Shown: positions 10,050-20,382 of the stretch, in pieces
Numbering within the stretch: the first letter of the stretch is position 1
Layout of the letters: every line of letters starts with the position of its first letter
Source of the DNA: Bacillus sp. AFS073361
Lineage (GTDB): Bacteria; Bacillota; Bacilli; Bacillales; Cytobacillaceae
Assembly (NCBI RefSeq): GCF_002567005.1
Contig: NZ_NUZU01000011.1
Coordinates: forward strand, 19,541-76,609
Direction: 5' to 3'
DNA length: 57,069 nt
The notes under the pieces: model-generated
Database searches by the model: none
What the model was told of the DNA's origin: nothing
Seen by the model: the letters and a program-made list of their open reading frames with translations, nothing else
Program-made: the position numbers and the translations under genes

Positions 10050-10304
10050 TTGTATAAACTGCAAATTTGTAATGCTCAAACCCAAGAAATACTTCGTGAA
10101 AAGACGTATAAGAAACCGGACCTTATATTAAGTTTGCTAGAGTCAGGAGCCAAAGGTCAGGAATGTTTTCTATTTGATGAGGAACGTAGAACGTTAAAAG
10201 GAGATTATGTGAGCCATTCCGTATTTAAGGAAGCGGATACAGAAGTTTACAAAGCGTTTTTTAAGGTGAAATTATCTGATATTCAGGCACGGATAGCAAA
10301 ATAA
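10050..10304 (+). CDS. hypothetical protein, 84 residues
   Basis: A soluble small protein without signal or membrane segments, rich in Lys and Glu. The TTG start is supported by GGGAGGTG about 7 bases upstream. I do not recognise the family. It stands alone between the repeat array and a convergent membrane-protein gene. Confidence 0.65.
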   Translation: MYKLQICNAQTQEILREKTYKKPDLILSLLESGAKGQECFLFDEERRTLKGDYVSHSVFKEADTEVYKAFFKVKLSDIQARIAK

Positions 10305-10328
10305 TCAAATAAACAGTCTTCATTGGTA

Positions 10329-10369
10329 AGAGAAACGCCTTAATACGAATAGTATCATGGCGTTTCTCT
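10329..10369. terminator. bidirectional terminator hairpin
   Basis: Perfect 11-bp arms AGAGAAACGCC and GGCGTTTCTCT around a 19-base loop, located between the convergent genes ending at 10304 and 10374. Confidence 0.7.
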
Positions 10370-10373
10370 CGAT

Positions 10374-10664
10374 TTATTCATTATTCTTTTCACTCTGATT
10401 AAGTAGCTTAATTTTAGAAAGAACGGCATCACCACCAATTCCTGCGATGATTGAAAAAAGGATATTTTCAACCGTTGAATTTGGAGCTGTATATAGAACG
10501 AGGAGAAGCGCAGCAACCGCACCTAGGAGCAACTCTTCTAAAAAGCCGAGATAAATGAATCTTTTTGTTTTCCTTGGCATGATAATTTTTCCGTTCTTAC
10601 GAACATGTCCAACAATGCCAACAGTTCCACCAATTACAATAGAGAAAATAATGTCGGCTAACAC
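10374..10664 (-). CDS. small membrane protein, DUF4257-like
   Basis: A 96-residue protein with three hydrophobic stretches (IIFSIVIGGTVGIVG, EELLLGAVAALLLVLY, ILFSIIAGIGGDAVL) and a short basic loop between the first two. The arrangement matches the Bacillus family DUF4257 as I recall it; this is a recollection, not a search result. The start is GTG with AGGAGG about 10 bases upstream. Function unknown. It lies downstream of the lexA terminator and is transcribed separately. Confidence 0.68.
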   Translation of the reverse strand: MLADIIFSIVIGGTVGIVGHVRKNGKIIMPRKTKRFIYLGFLEELLLGAVAALLLVLYTAPNSTVENILFSIIAGIGGDAVLSKIKLLNQSEKNNE

Positions 10665-10837
10665 TGTTTCTCAACCTCCTTAAGCCTAATTTTTTGGACC
10701 TAAGGTAAATCTTGGTGTAGTTCAATTATATCAAACATTTACAACATGGACATGAGTAAAAATACTGAATTTTCACTATATAATATACATGATATGATAA
10801 AAATGAAAAATTTTCCCAATAATGTGACGTAAAAAAA

Positions 10838-10857
10838 GCATGCACAGTTGTGCAAGC
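10838..10857 (-). terminator. terminator after lexA
   Basis: Arms GCATGCACA and TGTGCAAGC (one mismatch). On the minus strand the stem is followed by seven T residues, just past the lexA stop. Confidence 0.82.
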
Positions 10858-10863
10858 TCCCTA

Positions 10864-11487
10864 TTAATGAATATGCCGATAAACGCCGATAACTTTTCCT
10901 AGAATTGAAACATTCCTTAGAATAATAGGGTCCATTGTAGAATTTTCCGGCTGCAGGCGTATGTAATCTTTTTCTTTAAAAAATCTCTTACAGGTGGCTT
11001 CATCTTCCTCGGTCATTGCTACAACGATATCACCGTTATTCGCGGTTGGCTGCTGTTTCACAATGACGTAGTCCCCATCTAGTATCCCAGCTTCTATCAT
11101 ACTCTCACCCATGATTTCTAGCATGAAAACCTGTTCATCTGCAGGTGCAAGACTTTCTGGGAGCGGGAAAAACTCTTCGACATTTTCAATAGCTGTAATT
11201 GGTAATCCTGCAGTTACTTTACCTACCACGGGAACATTTACAACTGCATTTCTTGGTATATGTGCTGCAGCATCTGCTTCTAATATTTCAATTGCTCTTG
11301 GTTTGGTTGGATCCCGTCTAATCAGTCCTTTGCTTTCCAGCCTTGCTAAATGACCGTGAACAGTGGAGCTGGAAGCAAGTCCAACTGCTTCTCCAATTTC
11401 TCTTACGGAAGGGGGATATCCTTTACTCTTAACCTCACTTTTAATGAAGTCTAATATATCCTGCTGCCGCTTTGATATTTTAGCCAT
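10864..11487 (-). CDS. lexA: SOS repressor LexA
   Basis: Represses DNA-damage genes and self-cleaves when stimulated by RecA filaments. The N-terminal winged helix ([20 protein letters not shown]) is followed by an S24 peptidase domain. The cleavage site is Ala93-Gly94 (KVTAGLPI), the nucleophile Ser129 (GESMIEAG) and the general base Lys167 (TCKRFF). ATG at 11487 is chosen because AGGTGG lies 8 bases upstream; an in-frame GTG four codons earlier overlaps that site. It is divergent from yneA with shared LexA boxes between them. Confidence 0.96.
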   Translation of the reverse strand: MAKISKRQQDILDFIKSEVKSKGYPPSVREIGEAVGLASSSTVHGHLARLESKGLIRRDPTKPRAIEILEADAAAHIPRNAVVNVPVVGKVTAGLPITAIENVEEFFPLPESLAPADEQVFMLEIMGESMIEAGILDGDYVIVKQQPTANNGDIVVAMTEEDEATCKRFFKEKDYIRLQPENSTMDPIILRNVSILGKVIGVYRHIH

Positions 11488-11548
11488 GATAAAATCCACC
11501 TCGTCTGGTTTTTGTTGTCTTTATTATACCATGTTCGTATTTTTTATA

Positions 11549-11562
11549 CAAACATAAGTTCG
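11549..11562. promoter_or_regulatory. LexA box 1 (lexA-yneA intergenic)
   Basis: CAAACATAAGTTCG matches the Bacillus SOS consensus CGAACN4GTTCG with one mismatch. It lies over the likely -35 region of the lexA promoter on the minus strand (TATAAT reads at 11523-11528). Confidence 0.8.
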
Positions 11563-11570
11563 AAAAATAG

Positions 11571-11600
11571 TTGACAACAAACAAACGTTCGATTTATAAT
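11571..11600 (+). promoter_or_regulatory. yneA promoter with internal LexA box 2
   Basis: TTGACA (11571-11576), an 18-bp spacer and TATAAT (11595-11600) form a strong promoter. A LexA box, CAAACAAACGTTCG (11578-11591, one mismatch), occupies the spacer, giving simple steric repression. Confidence 0.85.
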
Positions 11601-11613
11601 CATATTAATAAAA

Positions 11614-11627
11614 CGAACATATATTCT
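11614..11627. promoter_or_regulatory. possible third LexA box
   Basis: CGAACATATATTCT keeps the left half-site but has two mismatches in the right half. It lies just downstream of the yneA -10 element. Confidence 0.45.
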
Positions 11628-11646
11628 TAGTAGAGGTGTTTTTTAT

Positions 11647-11973
11647 ATGAAAAAATTATGGAACAAATACTCCTATGCTATTATTCTAATTATTTTAAGC
11701 TGTTCACTTTCCTTCATATTATCTTTTCAACATCATTCAAATGATCAAGATAAGTATTTAAAGATTACGATTTCAGAAGGGGATTCACTTTGGGATATCT
11801 CTGACCAATATTCCGAACAACATTCATTATCAAACCAGGAATTTGTTTCTTGGATAAAAAAGCATAATGAAATTGATGAAGACCTAATTTTTCCTGGTGA
11901 AGAAATTATCATTCCAGTGAGTAACGAAAAGGGTTTAACAACACAAGAATTAGCTAGTGCTGTGAGTGAATAG
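11647..11973 (+). CDS. yneA: SOS cell-division suppressor YneA
   Basis: A 108-residue secreted or membrane-anchored protein that delays septation during the SOS response. An N-terminal transmembrane helix (about residues 10-27) is followed by a LysM domain (TISEGDSLWDISDQYS to PGEEIIIPV, about 42-92). The ATG start has AGAGGTG upstream. It is first in a yneA-yneB-ynzC unit divergent from lexA and controlled by the LexA boxes described. Confidence 0.94.
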   Translation: MKKLWNKYSYAIILIILSCSLSFILSFQHHSNDQDKYLKITISEGDSLWDISDQYSEQHSLSNQEFVSWIKKHNEIDEDLIFPGEEIIIPVSNEKGLTTQELASAVSE

Positions 11974-12633
<660 letters not shown>

Positions 12634-12711
12634 ACCTTTTGCCTTGTCATTAGTTTTTTTTTTTAGTAAAATCAAGTGTCATGTAAACAGGTAGAAAGGA
12701 AGGTTTACTCC

Positions 12712-12942
12712 ATGCTATCCAAAGAAAAAATGGCTAGAATTAACGAGTTGGCAAGAAAAGCAAAAGCAACGGGATTGACTGAAACAGAAGCCAAAGAACA
12801 ATCAAAATTAAGAAGCGAATATTTGGCAGCATTTCGTTCTAATATGCTTGATACCCTTACCAACACTAAGTTTATTGATCCTAAGGGAAATGATGTCACA
12901 CCAGAAAAAATCAAAGCTAGGAAAAAAAATACACTTCACTAA
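12712..12942 (+). CDS. ynzC: YnzC, DUF896 protein
   Basis: A 76-residue all-helical protein of the DUF896 family ([18 protein letters not shown], then [14 protein letters not shown]). ATG at 12712 is selected because AGAAAGGAAGG lies upstream; extension to 12676 has no site. In B. subtilis it is the last gene of the SOS-induced yneA-yneB-ynzC operon. Molecular function is not known. Confidence 0.92.
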   Translation: MLSKEKMARINELARKAKATGLTETEAKEQSKLRSEYLAAFRSNMLDTLTNTKFIDPKGNDVTPEKIKARKKNTLH

Positions 12943-12949
12943 AAATTCA

Positions 12950-12976
12950 GGGATACAATTTTCGTATCCCTTTTTT
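12950..12976 (+). terminator. Rho-independent terminator after ynzC
   Basis: Perfect GGGATAC/GTATCCC stem followed by six T residues. Confidence 0.92.
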
Positions 12977-13119
12977 ACATAGAGCGGCATTTTCTGAGTC
13001 AAACTAAAAAATAAAGCGGATTTTGTTCTTTATTATTATGCTATTTGTTGAATAAACCACAGTATCAATATAAAATTGAAATGTACTTAGTACCTAGTCA
13101 TTAGGAAAGGATGTAATTC

Positions 13120-15126
13120 ATGTTTAATACTATTGATGATTTATCAGTTACCTCGATCCGAACTCTTTCGATTGATGCAATCGAGAAAGCTAACTCTGGA
13201 CACCCAGGGATGCCAATGGGTGCAGCGCCAATGGCGTATACTTTATGGACTCGTTTCATGAACCAAAATCCGAAGAATCCACGTTGGTTTAACCGTGATC
13301 GTTTTGTTTTATCTGCTGGACATGGGTCAGCGTTGTTATACAGCATGCTTCACTTGTCTGGTTTCAATTTAAGCATGGATGACTTAAAACAATTCCGTCA
13401 ATGGGGCTCAAAAACACCTGGTCACCCTGAATACGGCCACACAGAAGGTGTAGAAGCAACAACTGGTCCACTTGGACAAGGGATTGCAATGGCAGTGGGA
13501 ATGGCAATGGCAGAACGCCATGTTGCAAGTGTTTATAATAAAGATAAGTATGAACTTGTGAACCATTTTACATACAGTATTTGTGGAGATGGAGATTTGA
13601 TGGAAGGTGTTTCTGCAGAGGCAGCTTCACTCGCGGGGCACTTGAAACTAGGAAGATTAGTGGTCCTTTATGATTCAAATGATATCTCTCTAGATGGTGA
13701 TTTAAATAAGTCTTTTTCAGAAAGTGTCAAAGATCGCTTCCTATCCTACGGCTGGCAATATCTTCGTGTGGAGGACGGAAACAATCTAGAAGAAATCGCA
13801 AAAGCGCTTGAAGAATCAAGAAATGATTTAGAACGACCAACAATGATTGAAGTAAGAACAGTAATCGGTTATGGTTCTCCAAATCGTGCGGGTACATCAG
13901 GTGTTCATGGTTCACCACTTGGTGCTGATGAATTAAAACTTACTAAAGAATCCTATAAATGGACTTTTGAAGAAGATTTCCATGTACCACAAGAAGTCTA
14001 TGATAACTTCCAAAAGCTTATCGTTGAAAATGGTGAGAAAAAGGAAAAAGAGTGGAATGACCTTTTCGCTCAATATAAAAATGAATACCCTGAATTAGCA
14101 GCTCAGCTTGAGCAAGCATTAAATAATGAACTTCCAGAGGGTTGGGACAAGGATATCCCTGTTTATAGTGAAGGGAAAAGCCTTGCAAGCCGTGCCTCAT
14201 CAGGTGAAGTAATTAATGGCATTGCTAAAAATCTACCTATTTTTATTGGGGGCTCAGCAGATCTTGCAGGCTCTAACAAAACGATGATCAAAGGTACGAA
14301 AGACTTTATGCCAGGTTCTTATGAAGGCCGCAATATCTGGTTTGGTGTTCGTGAATTTGGAATGGGTGCTGCAATGAACGGGATCGCTCTTCATGGCGGA
14401 GTAAAAGTTTTTGGCGGAACATTCTTTGTTTTCTCTGATTACTTACGTCCGGCGATTCGACTAGCTGCGTTAATGGGATTACCTGTTACCTATGTATTTA
14501 CGCATGATAGTATTGCTGTTGGGGAAGATGGACCAACGCACGAACCGGTAGAACAATTGGCGGCATTACGTGCAATGTCAGGAATTTCAGTCATTCGCCC
14601 AGCAGATGGAAACGAAACAGCGGCAGCTTGGAAGCTTGCTGTTGAGTCAACAGACAAACCAACTGCACTTGTGTTAACTCGTCAGGATTTACCTACATTA
14701 AAAAATACTGATACCAATGCTTATGAGGGTGTTTCTAAGGGCGCCTATGTGGTATCTCCTTCTGAAAGAGAAACTCCAGATGCATTGCTTTTAGCAACTG
14801 GATCTGAAGTAAGTCTTGCAGTGGAAGCTCAAAAAGCACTTGCTGGAGAAGGGGTTCATGCTTCAGTCATAAGTATGCCTTCATGGGATCGCTTCGAGCA
14901 ACAATCCCAAGAATACAAAGACTCTGTCTTACCAAGAGGTGTGAAAAAACGTCTTGGAATTGAAGTTGGCTCATCGTTTGGCTGGCACAAATATACAGGT
15001 GACGAAGGCGATGTATTAGCGATTGATCATTTTGGAGCTTCTGCACCAGGAGAAAAGATTATGGAAGAATTCGGATTTACCGTAGATAACGTTGTGGCAC
15101 GTGTGAAGGCACTTTTACAAAAATAA
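13120..15126 (+). CDS. tkt: transketolase
   Basis: Thiamine-diphosphate enzyme that transfers two-carbon ketol units in the non-oxidative pentose phosphate pathway. The 668 residues are full length. The TPP motif runs from [15 protein letters not shown] to [10 protein letters not shown]; the substrate-side loops [26 protein letters not shown] and [17 protein letters not shown] are all present. The ATG has GGAAAGGATG upstream. It is monocistronic, between the ynzC and its own terminators. Confidence 0.97.
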   Translation: MFNTIDDLSVTSIRTLSIDAIEKANSGHPGMPMGAAPMAYTLWTRFMNQNPKNPRWFNRDRFVLSAGHGSALLYSMLHLSGFNLSMDDLKQFRQWGSKTPGHPEYGHTEGVEATTGPLGQGIAMAVGMAMAERHVASVYNKDKYELVNHFTYSICGDGDLMEGVSAEAASLAGHLKLGRLVVLYDSNDISLDGDLNKSFSESVKDRFLSYGWQYLRVEDGNNLEEIAKALEESRNDLERPTMIEVRTVIGYGSPNRAGTSGVHGSPLGADELKLTKESYKWTFEEDFHVPQEVYDNFQKLIVENGEKKEKEWNDLFAQYKNEYPELAAQLEQALNNELPEGWDKDIPVYSEGKSLASRASSGEVINGIAKNLPIFIGGSADLAGSNKTMIKGTKDFMPGSYEGRNIWFGVREFGMGAAMNGIALHGGVKVFGGTFFVFSDYLRPAIRLAALMGLPVTYVFTHDSIAVGEDGPTHEPVEQLAALRAMSGISVIRPADGNETAAAWKLAVESTDKPTALVLTRQDLPTLKNTDTNAYEGVSKGAYVVSPSERETPDALLLATGSEVSLAVEAQKALAGEGVHASVISMPSWDRFEQQSQEYKDSVLPRGVKKRLGIEVGSSFGWHKYTGDEGDVLAIDHFGASAPGEKIMEEFGFTVDNVVARVKALLQK

Positions 15127-15141
15127 AATCGTAATTTTAAG

Positions 15142-15170
15142 GAGAGCGGATTTATCCGTTCTCTTTTTTT
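15142..15170 (+). terminator. Rho-independent terminator after tkt
   Basis: Arms GAGAGCGGA and TCCGTTCTC with a TTTA loop, then a T run. Confidence 0.92.
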
Positions 15171-15304
15171 GTTGGGGCAGATAATCTTTGCACAAATATG
15201 CACAAAGATATTGCTGCAGGAAAATTCATAAAATCTACCGAAATATATAAAAATAGCTTGCAATTCTTACAATCGACAAAAATAGTGGAAGTTTTTGGCG
15301 CCGT

Positions 15305-15331
15305 AAGACAAAAGTTTCGCTTGTCTTTTTT
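15305..15331 (+). terminator. short terminator-like hairpin upstream of sirA
   Basis: Arms AAGACAA and TTGTCTT with a nine-base loop and seven T residues directly after. It lies about 40 bp before the sirA ribosome site, so it might act as a leader attenuator or as a back-up tkt terminator; neither can be decided from sequence. Confidence 0.45.
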
Positions 15332-15369
15332 TATAATAGTAAAAAGGGTAACCAACGAAGGAGAGAACA

Positions 15370-15813
15370 GTGGTGAGAAAATATCAACTATATTTAATAG
15401 AAGATGAATTTGCGACCCATTACTTCGGAAGAGAGCGATTGTTTTTTCAGCTTTTTCAAGAGAATCATAAAGCAAACGGTGAATTTAAATTTATAACCCA
15501 AAAACAAATTTCCTATATAACCAGAAAAGTCGAGGCGCTAAAGATTCATCAGCTTATTCTAAAGCAACTTGGAAAAATCAAGGGTTTTAAAGCTGAAAAT
15601 GGTGCATATTCGATGGAATTAAGCGGAAAACTAAGTACGGCAAAGTTAGAGGTATTCCAAGACTTAATTACTATTGATGCACAAGGAAGCTATGAAGCCG
15701 AGACTGCCTTTTTTGAAGTATTAAGAAAATGTGAGTCTTCTTTTTTAGCGCTTGACCTTGAACATCAAAGATATGGCTGGTTAAAACCGATAAAAGAAAG
15801 AAAATTTATCTGA
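15370..15813 (+). CDS. sirA: sporulation inhibitor of replication SirA
   Basis: A 147-residue protein that, in B. subtilis, binds DnaA domain I and stops new rounds of replication when sporulation begins. Conserved features are the N-terminal YLIEDEFATHYFGRE, SYEAETAFFEVLRK and the C-terminal RYGWLKPIKER. Two tandem GTG codons (15370 and 15373) are possible starts, with GAAGGAG 6 or 9 bases upstream. A possible Spo0A-like box (TTTTGTCGA read on the minus strand, 15273-15281) lies upstream, but it matches only partly. Confidence 0.9.
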   Translation: MVRKYQLYLIEDEFATHYFGRERLFFQLFQENHKANGEFKFITQKQISYITRKVEALKIHQLILKQLGKIKGFKAENGAYSMELSGKLSTAKLEVFQDLITIDAQGSYEAETAFFEVLRKCESSFLALDLEHQRYGWLKPIKERKFI

Positions 15814-15884
15814 TTGCAGATATTGTCTAATCGTGTTTTATTTAGTACACTGTATGGTAGACAACACGAAGGAGGAAGTTGAAT

Positions 15885-16097
15885 ATGTATTACGTTCTAG
15901 TTGGTATACTGGCACTAGCAGCTGGTGTAGCACTAGGATTTTTCATTGCTCGTAAATATATGATGAGCTACTTAAAGAAAAATCCGCCTATCAATGAACA
16001 AATGCTGAAAATGATGATGATGCAAATGGGACAAAAACCATCACAAAAGAAGATCAACCAAATGATGGCTGCCATGAACAAGCAACAATCTAAATAA
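15885..16097 (+). CDS. yneF: YneF, UPF0154 membrane protein
   Basis: A small protein of 70 residues with one N-terminal transmembrane helix ([17 protein letters not shown]) and a basic, methionine-rich cytoplasmic tail ([19 protein letters not shown]). This is the UPF0154 signature, found in most low-GC Gram-positives. ATG at 15885 has GGAGG 9 bases upstream; a TTG at 15879 is possible but too close to the site. Its function is unknown. A terminator follows. Confidence 0.92.
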   Translation: MYYVLVGILALAAGVALGFFIARKYMMSYLKKNPPINEQMLKMMMMQMGQKPSQKKINQMMAAMNKQQSK

Positions 16098-16133
16098 ACG
16101 GACAAGCGAACACGATCCGATCAGACAATAATT

Positions 16134-16176
16134 AACCACCTTTCTGAATTTATTAAATTCCGACAGGTGGTTTTTA
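16134..16176 (+). terminator. terminator after yneF
   Basis: Outer arms ACCACCT and AGGTGGT with an imperfect inner stem, followed by TTTTTATTTT. Confidence 0.8.
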
Positions 16177-16326
16177 TTTTCATAAAGGAAGATCCTTATG
16201 TTTTTTCGTCCTCAATAAGTATTCTTAATCTTTCTTATCTTGATAATATTTGGTAAAATGAAACTCCAGTAAATGGATTATTTTACCTGACAACAATATA
16301 TTTTTTTGTGTTTTGGGGGCGGTTGG

Positions 16327-18078
16327 ATGAAAGTATTTTTAGACTTAGCATGGTATTTTAAAAAAGAGAAAAAAGCTTATATTTCAGGGATATTCATCTT
16401 AATGCTTGTAGCTGTCCTTCAGTTAGTGCCGCCAAAGGTCATTGGAATCATCGCTGACGAAATTAAGGATGGGACTATGACAAAGGGAATCCTCCTTCAG
16501 TGGATAGGGGCTCTTGTTGCAGTAGGCCTGGCTATGTATGTTCTCCGCTATTATTGGAGAGTGATGATTTTTGGGTCATCTGTAAAGCTCAGTAGACTGC
16601 TTCGGAATCGACTGTATCAGCATTTTACAAATATGTCTCCATCATTCTACCAAAAGCGTCGAATTGGCGATTTGATGGCTCATGCTACAAATGATCTGCA
16701 AGCAATTCAGCAAACAGCTGGTGTTGGCGTGTTAACGTTGGTTGATTCGCTGTCAACTGGTGGCTTTGTGATCTGTGCGATGGCATTTACAATCAGCTGG
16801 AAACTTACCTTAATTTGTTTGATTCCTATGCCTTTTATGGTCATCCTTACGAGTTGGTTTGGAACAATGCTTCATCGAACCTTTTATCAGGCACAAGAAG
16901 CTTTCTCGTCCTTAAATGATAAAACACAGGAAAGTATTACTGGGATTAAAGTGATTAAGACGTTTGGTCAGGAAAACGAAGATATCGAGGATTTTCGGAA
17001 GAAATCAGAAGATGTTGTCAAAAAAAATATTAGTGTTGCTAAAATTGATTCACTGTTTGATCCAACGATATCAATTATTGTGGGGATTTCTTTCTTTTTA
17101 TCGATTGTATTTGGTTCTAGATATGTCCTTAATGGGGAACTAACGATTGGACAATTACTCTCGTTTACTACATATTTGGGGTTACTTATTTGGCCGATGC
17201 TTGCATTTGGCTGGTTGTTTAATATTGTTGAGCGAGGCAGGGCTTCCTATGACCGTGTCACCTTGCTCCTTCAGGAAAAAGTAGATATTACCGATCAGGA
17301 GGATGCTTTAAACGTAGTGCCGGCAGGAAAAATAAAATTCGACCTTGAGAAGTTTACCTACCCAAATGAAACGGAACCAGTTTTAAAGGATATTAACTTT
17401 TCTCTACATGCCGGGGAAACACTCGGTATAGTGGGTAAAACGGGAGCCGGGAAAACAACACTATTAAAGCTGCTCATTCGTGAGTTTGATAGTTATCAAG
17501 GGGAAATTACTTTTGGTGGAAAGAAACTTCAGGCCTACAAACTTGAAAAATTACGTGAGGCGTTTGGTTATGTACCGCAAGATCACTTTTTGTTTTCGGC
17601 TACAGTCGGTGAAAACATCGCCTTTACAAATCCTAACTCCACGATAGAGGAAATAGAGAATGCCGCAAAGTTAGCGAATATCCATGATGATATCCTTCAA
17701 TTTGCGGAAGGGTATCATACGGTTGTTGGGGAGAGGGGGGTGTCATTATCTGGCGGGCAAAAACAGAGGCTTTCGATTGCCCGGGCTATTTTGATGAATC
17801 CAGAAGTATTGGTCCTCGACGATTCTTTATCTGCAGTAGATGCAAAAACAGAAGAAGCCATTCTTTCTTCGTTAAGAGAAAACCGGGAAGGAAAAACAAC
17901 CATAATTACATCCCATCGATTAAGTGCGATTCAACATGCCAATCTCATTCTCGTTCTCGAAGAAGGTAAGATTGTCGAAAGAGGCACCCATCAGGCATTA
18001 ATGGAAATGGGCGGATGGTATAAGCAAATGTATATACGCCAGCAGCTAGAAGAGCTGGTCGAGCATGGAGGACATTAA
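16327..18078 (+). CDS. heterodimeric ABC exporter, subunit 1 (YheI/BmrC-like)
   Basis: A half-transporter of 583 residues with an N-terminal six-helix ABC membrane domain (to about residue 310) and a C-terminal nucleotide-binding domain. Walker A is GKTGAGKTT, the Q-loop YVPQDHFLF and the signature canonical (SLSGGQKQR). The residue after Walker B is Asp rather than the usual catalytic Glu (LVLDDSLSAVD), as in BmrC, so this subunit contributes Walker motifs to a degenerate site. ATG at 16327 follows a G-rich but weak ribosome site. It is translationally linked to the next gene. Substrate unknown; multidrug export is likely by family. Confidence 0.88.
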   Translation: MKVFLDLAWYFKKEKKAYISGIFILMLVAVLQLVPPKVIGIIADEIKDGTMTKGILLQWIGALVAVGLAMYVLRYYWRVMIFGSSVKLSRLLRNRLYQHFTNMSPSFYQKRRIGDLMAHATNDLQAIQQTAGVGVLTLVDSLSTGGFVICAMAFTISWKLTLICLIPMPFMVILTSWFGTMLHRTFYQAQEAFSSLNDKTQESITGIKVIKTFGQENEDIEDFRKKSEDVVKKNISVAKIDSLFDPTISIIVGISFFLSIVFGSRYVLNGELTIGQLLSFTTYLGLLIWPMLAFGWLFNIVERGRASYDRVTLLLQEKVDITDQEDALNVVPAGKIKFDLEKFTYPNETEPVLKDINFSLHAGETLGIVGKTGAGKTTLLKLLIREFDSYQGEITFGGKKLQAYKLEKLREAFGYVPQDHFLFSATVGENIAFTNPNSTIEEIENAAKLANIHDDILQFAEGYHTVVGERGVSLSGGQKQRLSIARAILMNPEVLVLDDSLSAVDAKTEEAILSSLRENREGKTTIITSHRLSAIQHANLILVLEEGKIVERGTHQALMEMGGWYKQMYIRQQLEELVEHGGH

Positions 18079-18079
18079 T

Positions 18080-19870
18080 ATGGAAGAGAAAATACATCTT
18101 TCTGACCGTGAACAACGAAATATATTATTTCGGCTGCTGTCCTACACGAAACCACATAAAAAACTGATAGGAATGGCATTTATCTTTCTATTATTAACGA
18201 CCATCGGTGATATTGTCCTTCCGATCCTAGTCAAAATTTTTATCGATGATTATTTAACACCCGGAAAGCTTGAATTTCAGCCTCTATTAATCCTTGGCTC
18301 CACATATATGGGGATTCAAATCATCAAAGCCATTCTAATGTTTTTTCAATTTGTAAAATTCCAAGAGCTAGCTTTAAAAATTATTCAACAGCTTCGAATA
18401 GATGTTTTTTCTAAAGTTCAGTCACTTGGGCTGAAATATTTTGATCAAACACCTGCCGGAAGTATTGTCTCTAGGGTAACGAATGATACCGAAGCGATTA
18501 AAGACATGTTTGTCACAGTCATTGCAACGTTTATCCAAGGTGGGTTTTTATTATCGGGGATTTTTATCGCGATGTTTATCTTGAATATCAAACTTGGATT
18601 ATTATGCATTATTATCCTTCCAATGCTGTTATTTGTTATGAACCTCTATCGAAAGTTAAGTTCACGATTCTACCTTGATATGCGTGAACGACTGAGCCAG
18701 TTGAATGCCAAGTTAAGTGAATCTTTATCAGGAATGGGCATCATTCAAGTGTTTCGTCAGGAAAAAAGACTGCGTGCTGAATTTGGAATGATAAATGACC
18801 AGCACTATGAGGCAGGAATGAAGAATCTTAAAATTGACGGCCTTCTGTTAAGGCCAGCGATTGATTTGATTTACGTTTTAGCATTAATCATTGTGTTATC
18901 ATATTTTGGGCTCACTTCTTTGAACCATGTGATTGAAATCGGAGTTTTATATGCCTTTATCAACTATCTGGATCGTTTTTTTGAACCGGTTAATCAAATG
19001 ATGATGAGACTTTCCTTGTACCAGCAAGCAATTGTCGCTGGATCACGCGTCTTTAAATTATTAGATGAATCTGAGTTAGCACCTGCCCAAAAGGAAGAGA
19101 ACATTCTAGCGATTGAGCAAGGAAAAATTGAATTTAAAGATTTGAGTTTTTCCTATAATGGGAAACAGGATGTGCTTAAATCTATTTCATTCACGGCTAA
19201 ACCTGGCGAAACCGTCGCCCTAGTTGGTCATACCGGTAGCGGGAAAAGCTCAATCATTAATTTGTTGATGCGGTTCTATGAATATGAACGGGGAGACATA
19301 TTCATTGATGGTCATTCTATCCGAAATTTCACCAAAACAGAGCTCCGAGAGAAAATGGGCCTCGTTTTACAGGATCCATTTTTATTCTTCGGGACGGTAA
19401 AGGACAATATACGCCTGCATGCCAATGACATGTTGGACGAACAAGTGGAAGAGGCGGCGAGGTTTGTCCAGGCCCATACCTTTATAGAAAAATTGGACGA
19501 TGGATTTGACCATAAAGTAGTAGAGAGAGGGACCACTTTTTCTAGCGGTCAAAGGCAATTAATCGCCTTTGCTAGAACGATTGCGACCAATCCTAAAATA
19601 TTGGTCCTTGATGAAGCAACAGCCAATATTGATACGGAAACAGAGGAAGCTATTCAAACGGCCCTCTCCAAAATGCGAAAAGGGCGAACCACCATTGCGA
19701 TTGCTCATCGGCTGTCAACGATTCAAGATGCTGATTTAATCTTAGTTTTGCACCAAGGAGAAATTGTTGAAAGGGGAACACACCAGGAACTCCTCGCTCT
19801 AGGTGGGTTATACCATAAAATGTTCCTTTTACAAAATGGAGTGGTAGAGAGTATGGATGTTGTGAATTAA
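18080..19870 (+). CDS. heterodimeric ABC exporter, subunit 2 (YheH/BmrD-like)
   Basis: Partner half-transporter of 596 residues with the same architecture. Walker A is GHTGSGKSS and Walker B carries the canonical Glu (LVLDEATANID), but its signature is altered to FSSGQRQ. The two altered motifs fall in the same composite site of the heterodimer, leaving one competent site made from this subunit's Walker motifs and subunit 1's LSGGQ. ATG at 18080 has GGAGGA 7 bases upstream, lying inside the last codons of subunit 1; an ATG at 18065 is less likely. A perfect terminator follows. Confidence 0.88.
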   Translation: MEEKIHLSDREQRNILFRLLSYTKPHKKLIGMAFIFLLLTTIGDIVLPILVKIFIDDYLTPGKLEFQPLLILGSTYMGIQIIKAILMFFQFVKFQELALKIIQQLRIDVFSKVQSLGLKYFDQTPAGSIVSRVTNDTEAIKDMFVTVIATFIQGGFLLSGIFIAMFILNIKLGLLCIIILPMLLFVMNLYRKLSSRFYLDMRERLSQLNAKLSESLSGMGIIQVFRQEKRLRAEFGMINDQHYEAGMKNLKIDGLLLRPAIDLIYVLALIIVLSYFGLTSLNHVIEIGVLYAFINYLDRFFEPVNQMMMRLSLYQQAIVAGSRVFKLLDESELAPAQKEENILAIEQGKIEFKDLSFSYNGKQDVLKSISFTAKPGETVALVGHTGSGKSSIINLLMRFYEYERGDIFIDGHSIRNFTKTELREKMGLVLQDPFLFFGTVKDNIRLHANDMLDEQVEEAARFVQAHTFIEKLDDGFDHKVVERGTTFSSGQRQLIAFARTIATNPKILVLDEATANIDTETEEAIQTALSKMRKGRTTIAIAHRLSTIQDADLILVLHQGEIVERGTHQELLALGGLYHKMFLLQNGVVESMDVVN

Positions 19871-19875
19871 TGAAG

Positions 19876-19905
19876 AAAGCCTGGCAGCGCTGCCAGGCTT
19901 TTCGT
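19876..19905. terminator. terminator after the ABC exporter genes
   Basis: AAAGCCTGGCAGC is followed directly by its exact complement GCTGCCAGGCTTT and further T residues, giving a 13-bp perfect palindrome. Confidence 0.92.
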
Positions 19906-19925
19906 ATTTTTATAGGAGTTTTTTC

Positions 19926-20102
19926 TTAACAAGCTGATGATGGAACCTTTTTTATATATATACGATGATATTCATTTAAGAGGTGGTCAAGCTCCTGGCT
20001 GTAGCGAATCGCAACGGAGGATGTCAAGCCGTTGCTAGTAGCGACTTGAATTAATTCAGCTCGTTTTTTTTCAATTAATGTAACTAAATCATCCTTTGTC
20101 AC
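19926..20102 (-). CDS. ynzD: Spo0E-family aspartyl-phosphate phosphatase, YnzD-like
   Basis: A 58-residue two-helix protein with the family signature SQELD (residues RYSQELDHLLNEY). Members remove phosphate from Spo0A~P and so delay sporulation. GTG at 20102 is chosen because GAAAGGAAA lies about 9 bases upstream; a 23-residue extension to 20171 has no ribosome site. Position between yneF and ccdA matches ynzD of B. subtilis, although here an ABC exporter pair is also present in the interval. Confidence 0.85.
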   Translation of the reverse strand: MTKDDLVTLIEKKRAELIQVATSNGLTSSVAIRYSQELDHLLNEYHRIYIKKVPSSAC

Positions 20103-20382
20103 GGCCGATTTCCTTTCCAGAGTAACCCCTAAATTTTGGTTAAAACAGAATACTAATATACCAAATTTCAATTGGTTTTACTAGTATAACCTATGTTGTA
20201 AATTTTTTCAAAGAGAATTGTAAATAAATACCCATCCAATTTATGCATATAAATAGTTAGGAGGAATATTGGAAAGGAGAAATAAAAAACGAGTGCGACA
20301 CAAAATATTCAAGGTCAACATTATCATTTACAACAAACATTTGTTAGAATAGAAACGTATCGACTATAGTGGGAGTGTTAAT

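Noticed and set aside
15273..15281. Spo0A box upstream of sirA (TTTTGTCGA)
   Set aside because: Plausible because SirA is sporulation-controlled, but the match is partial and its distance from a promoter is not defined, so it is mentioned only under sirA.
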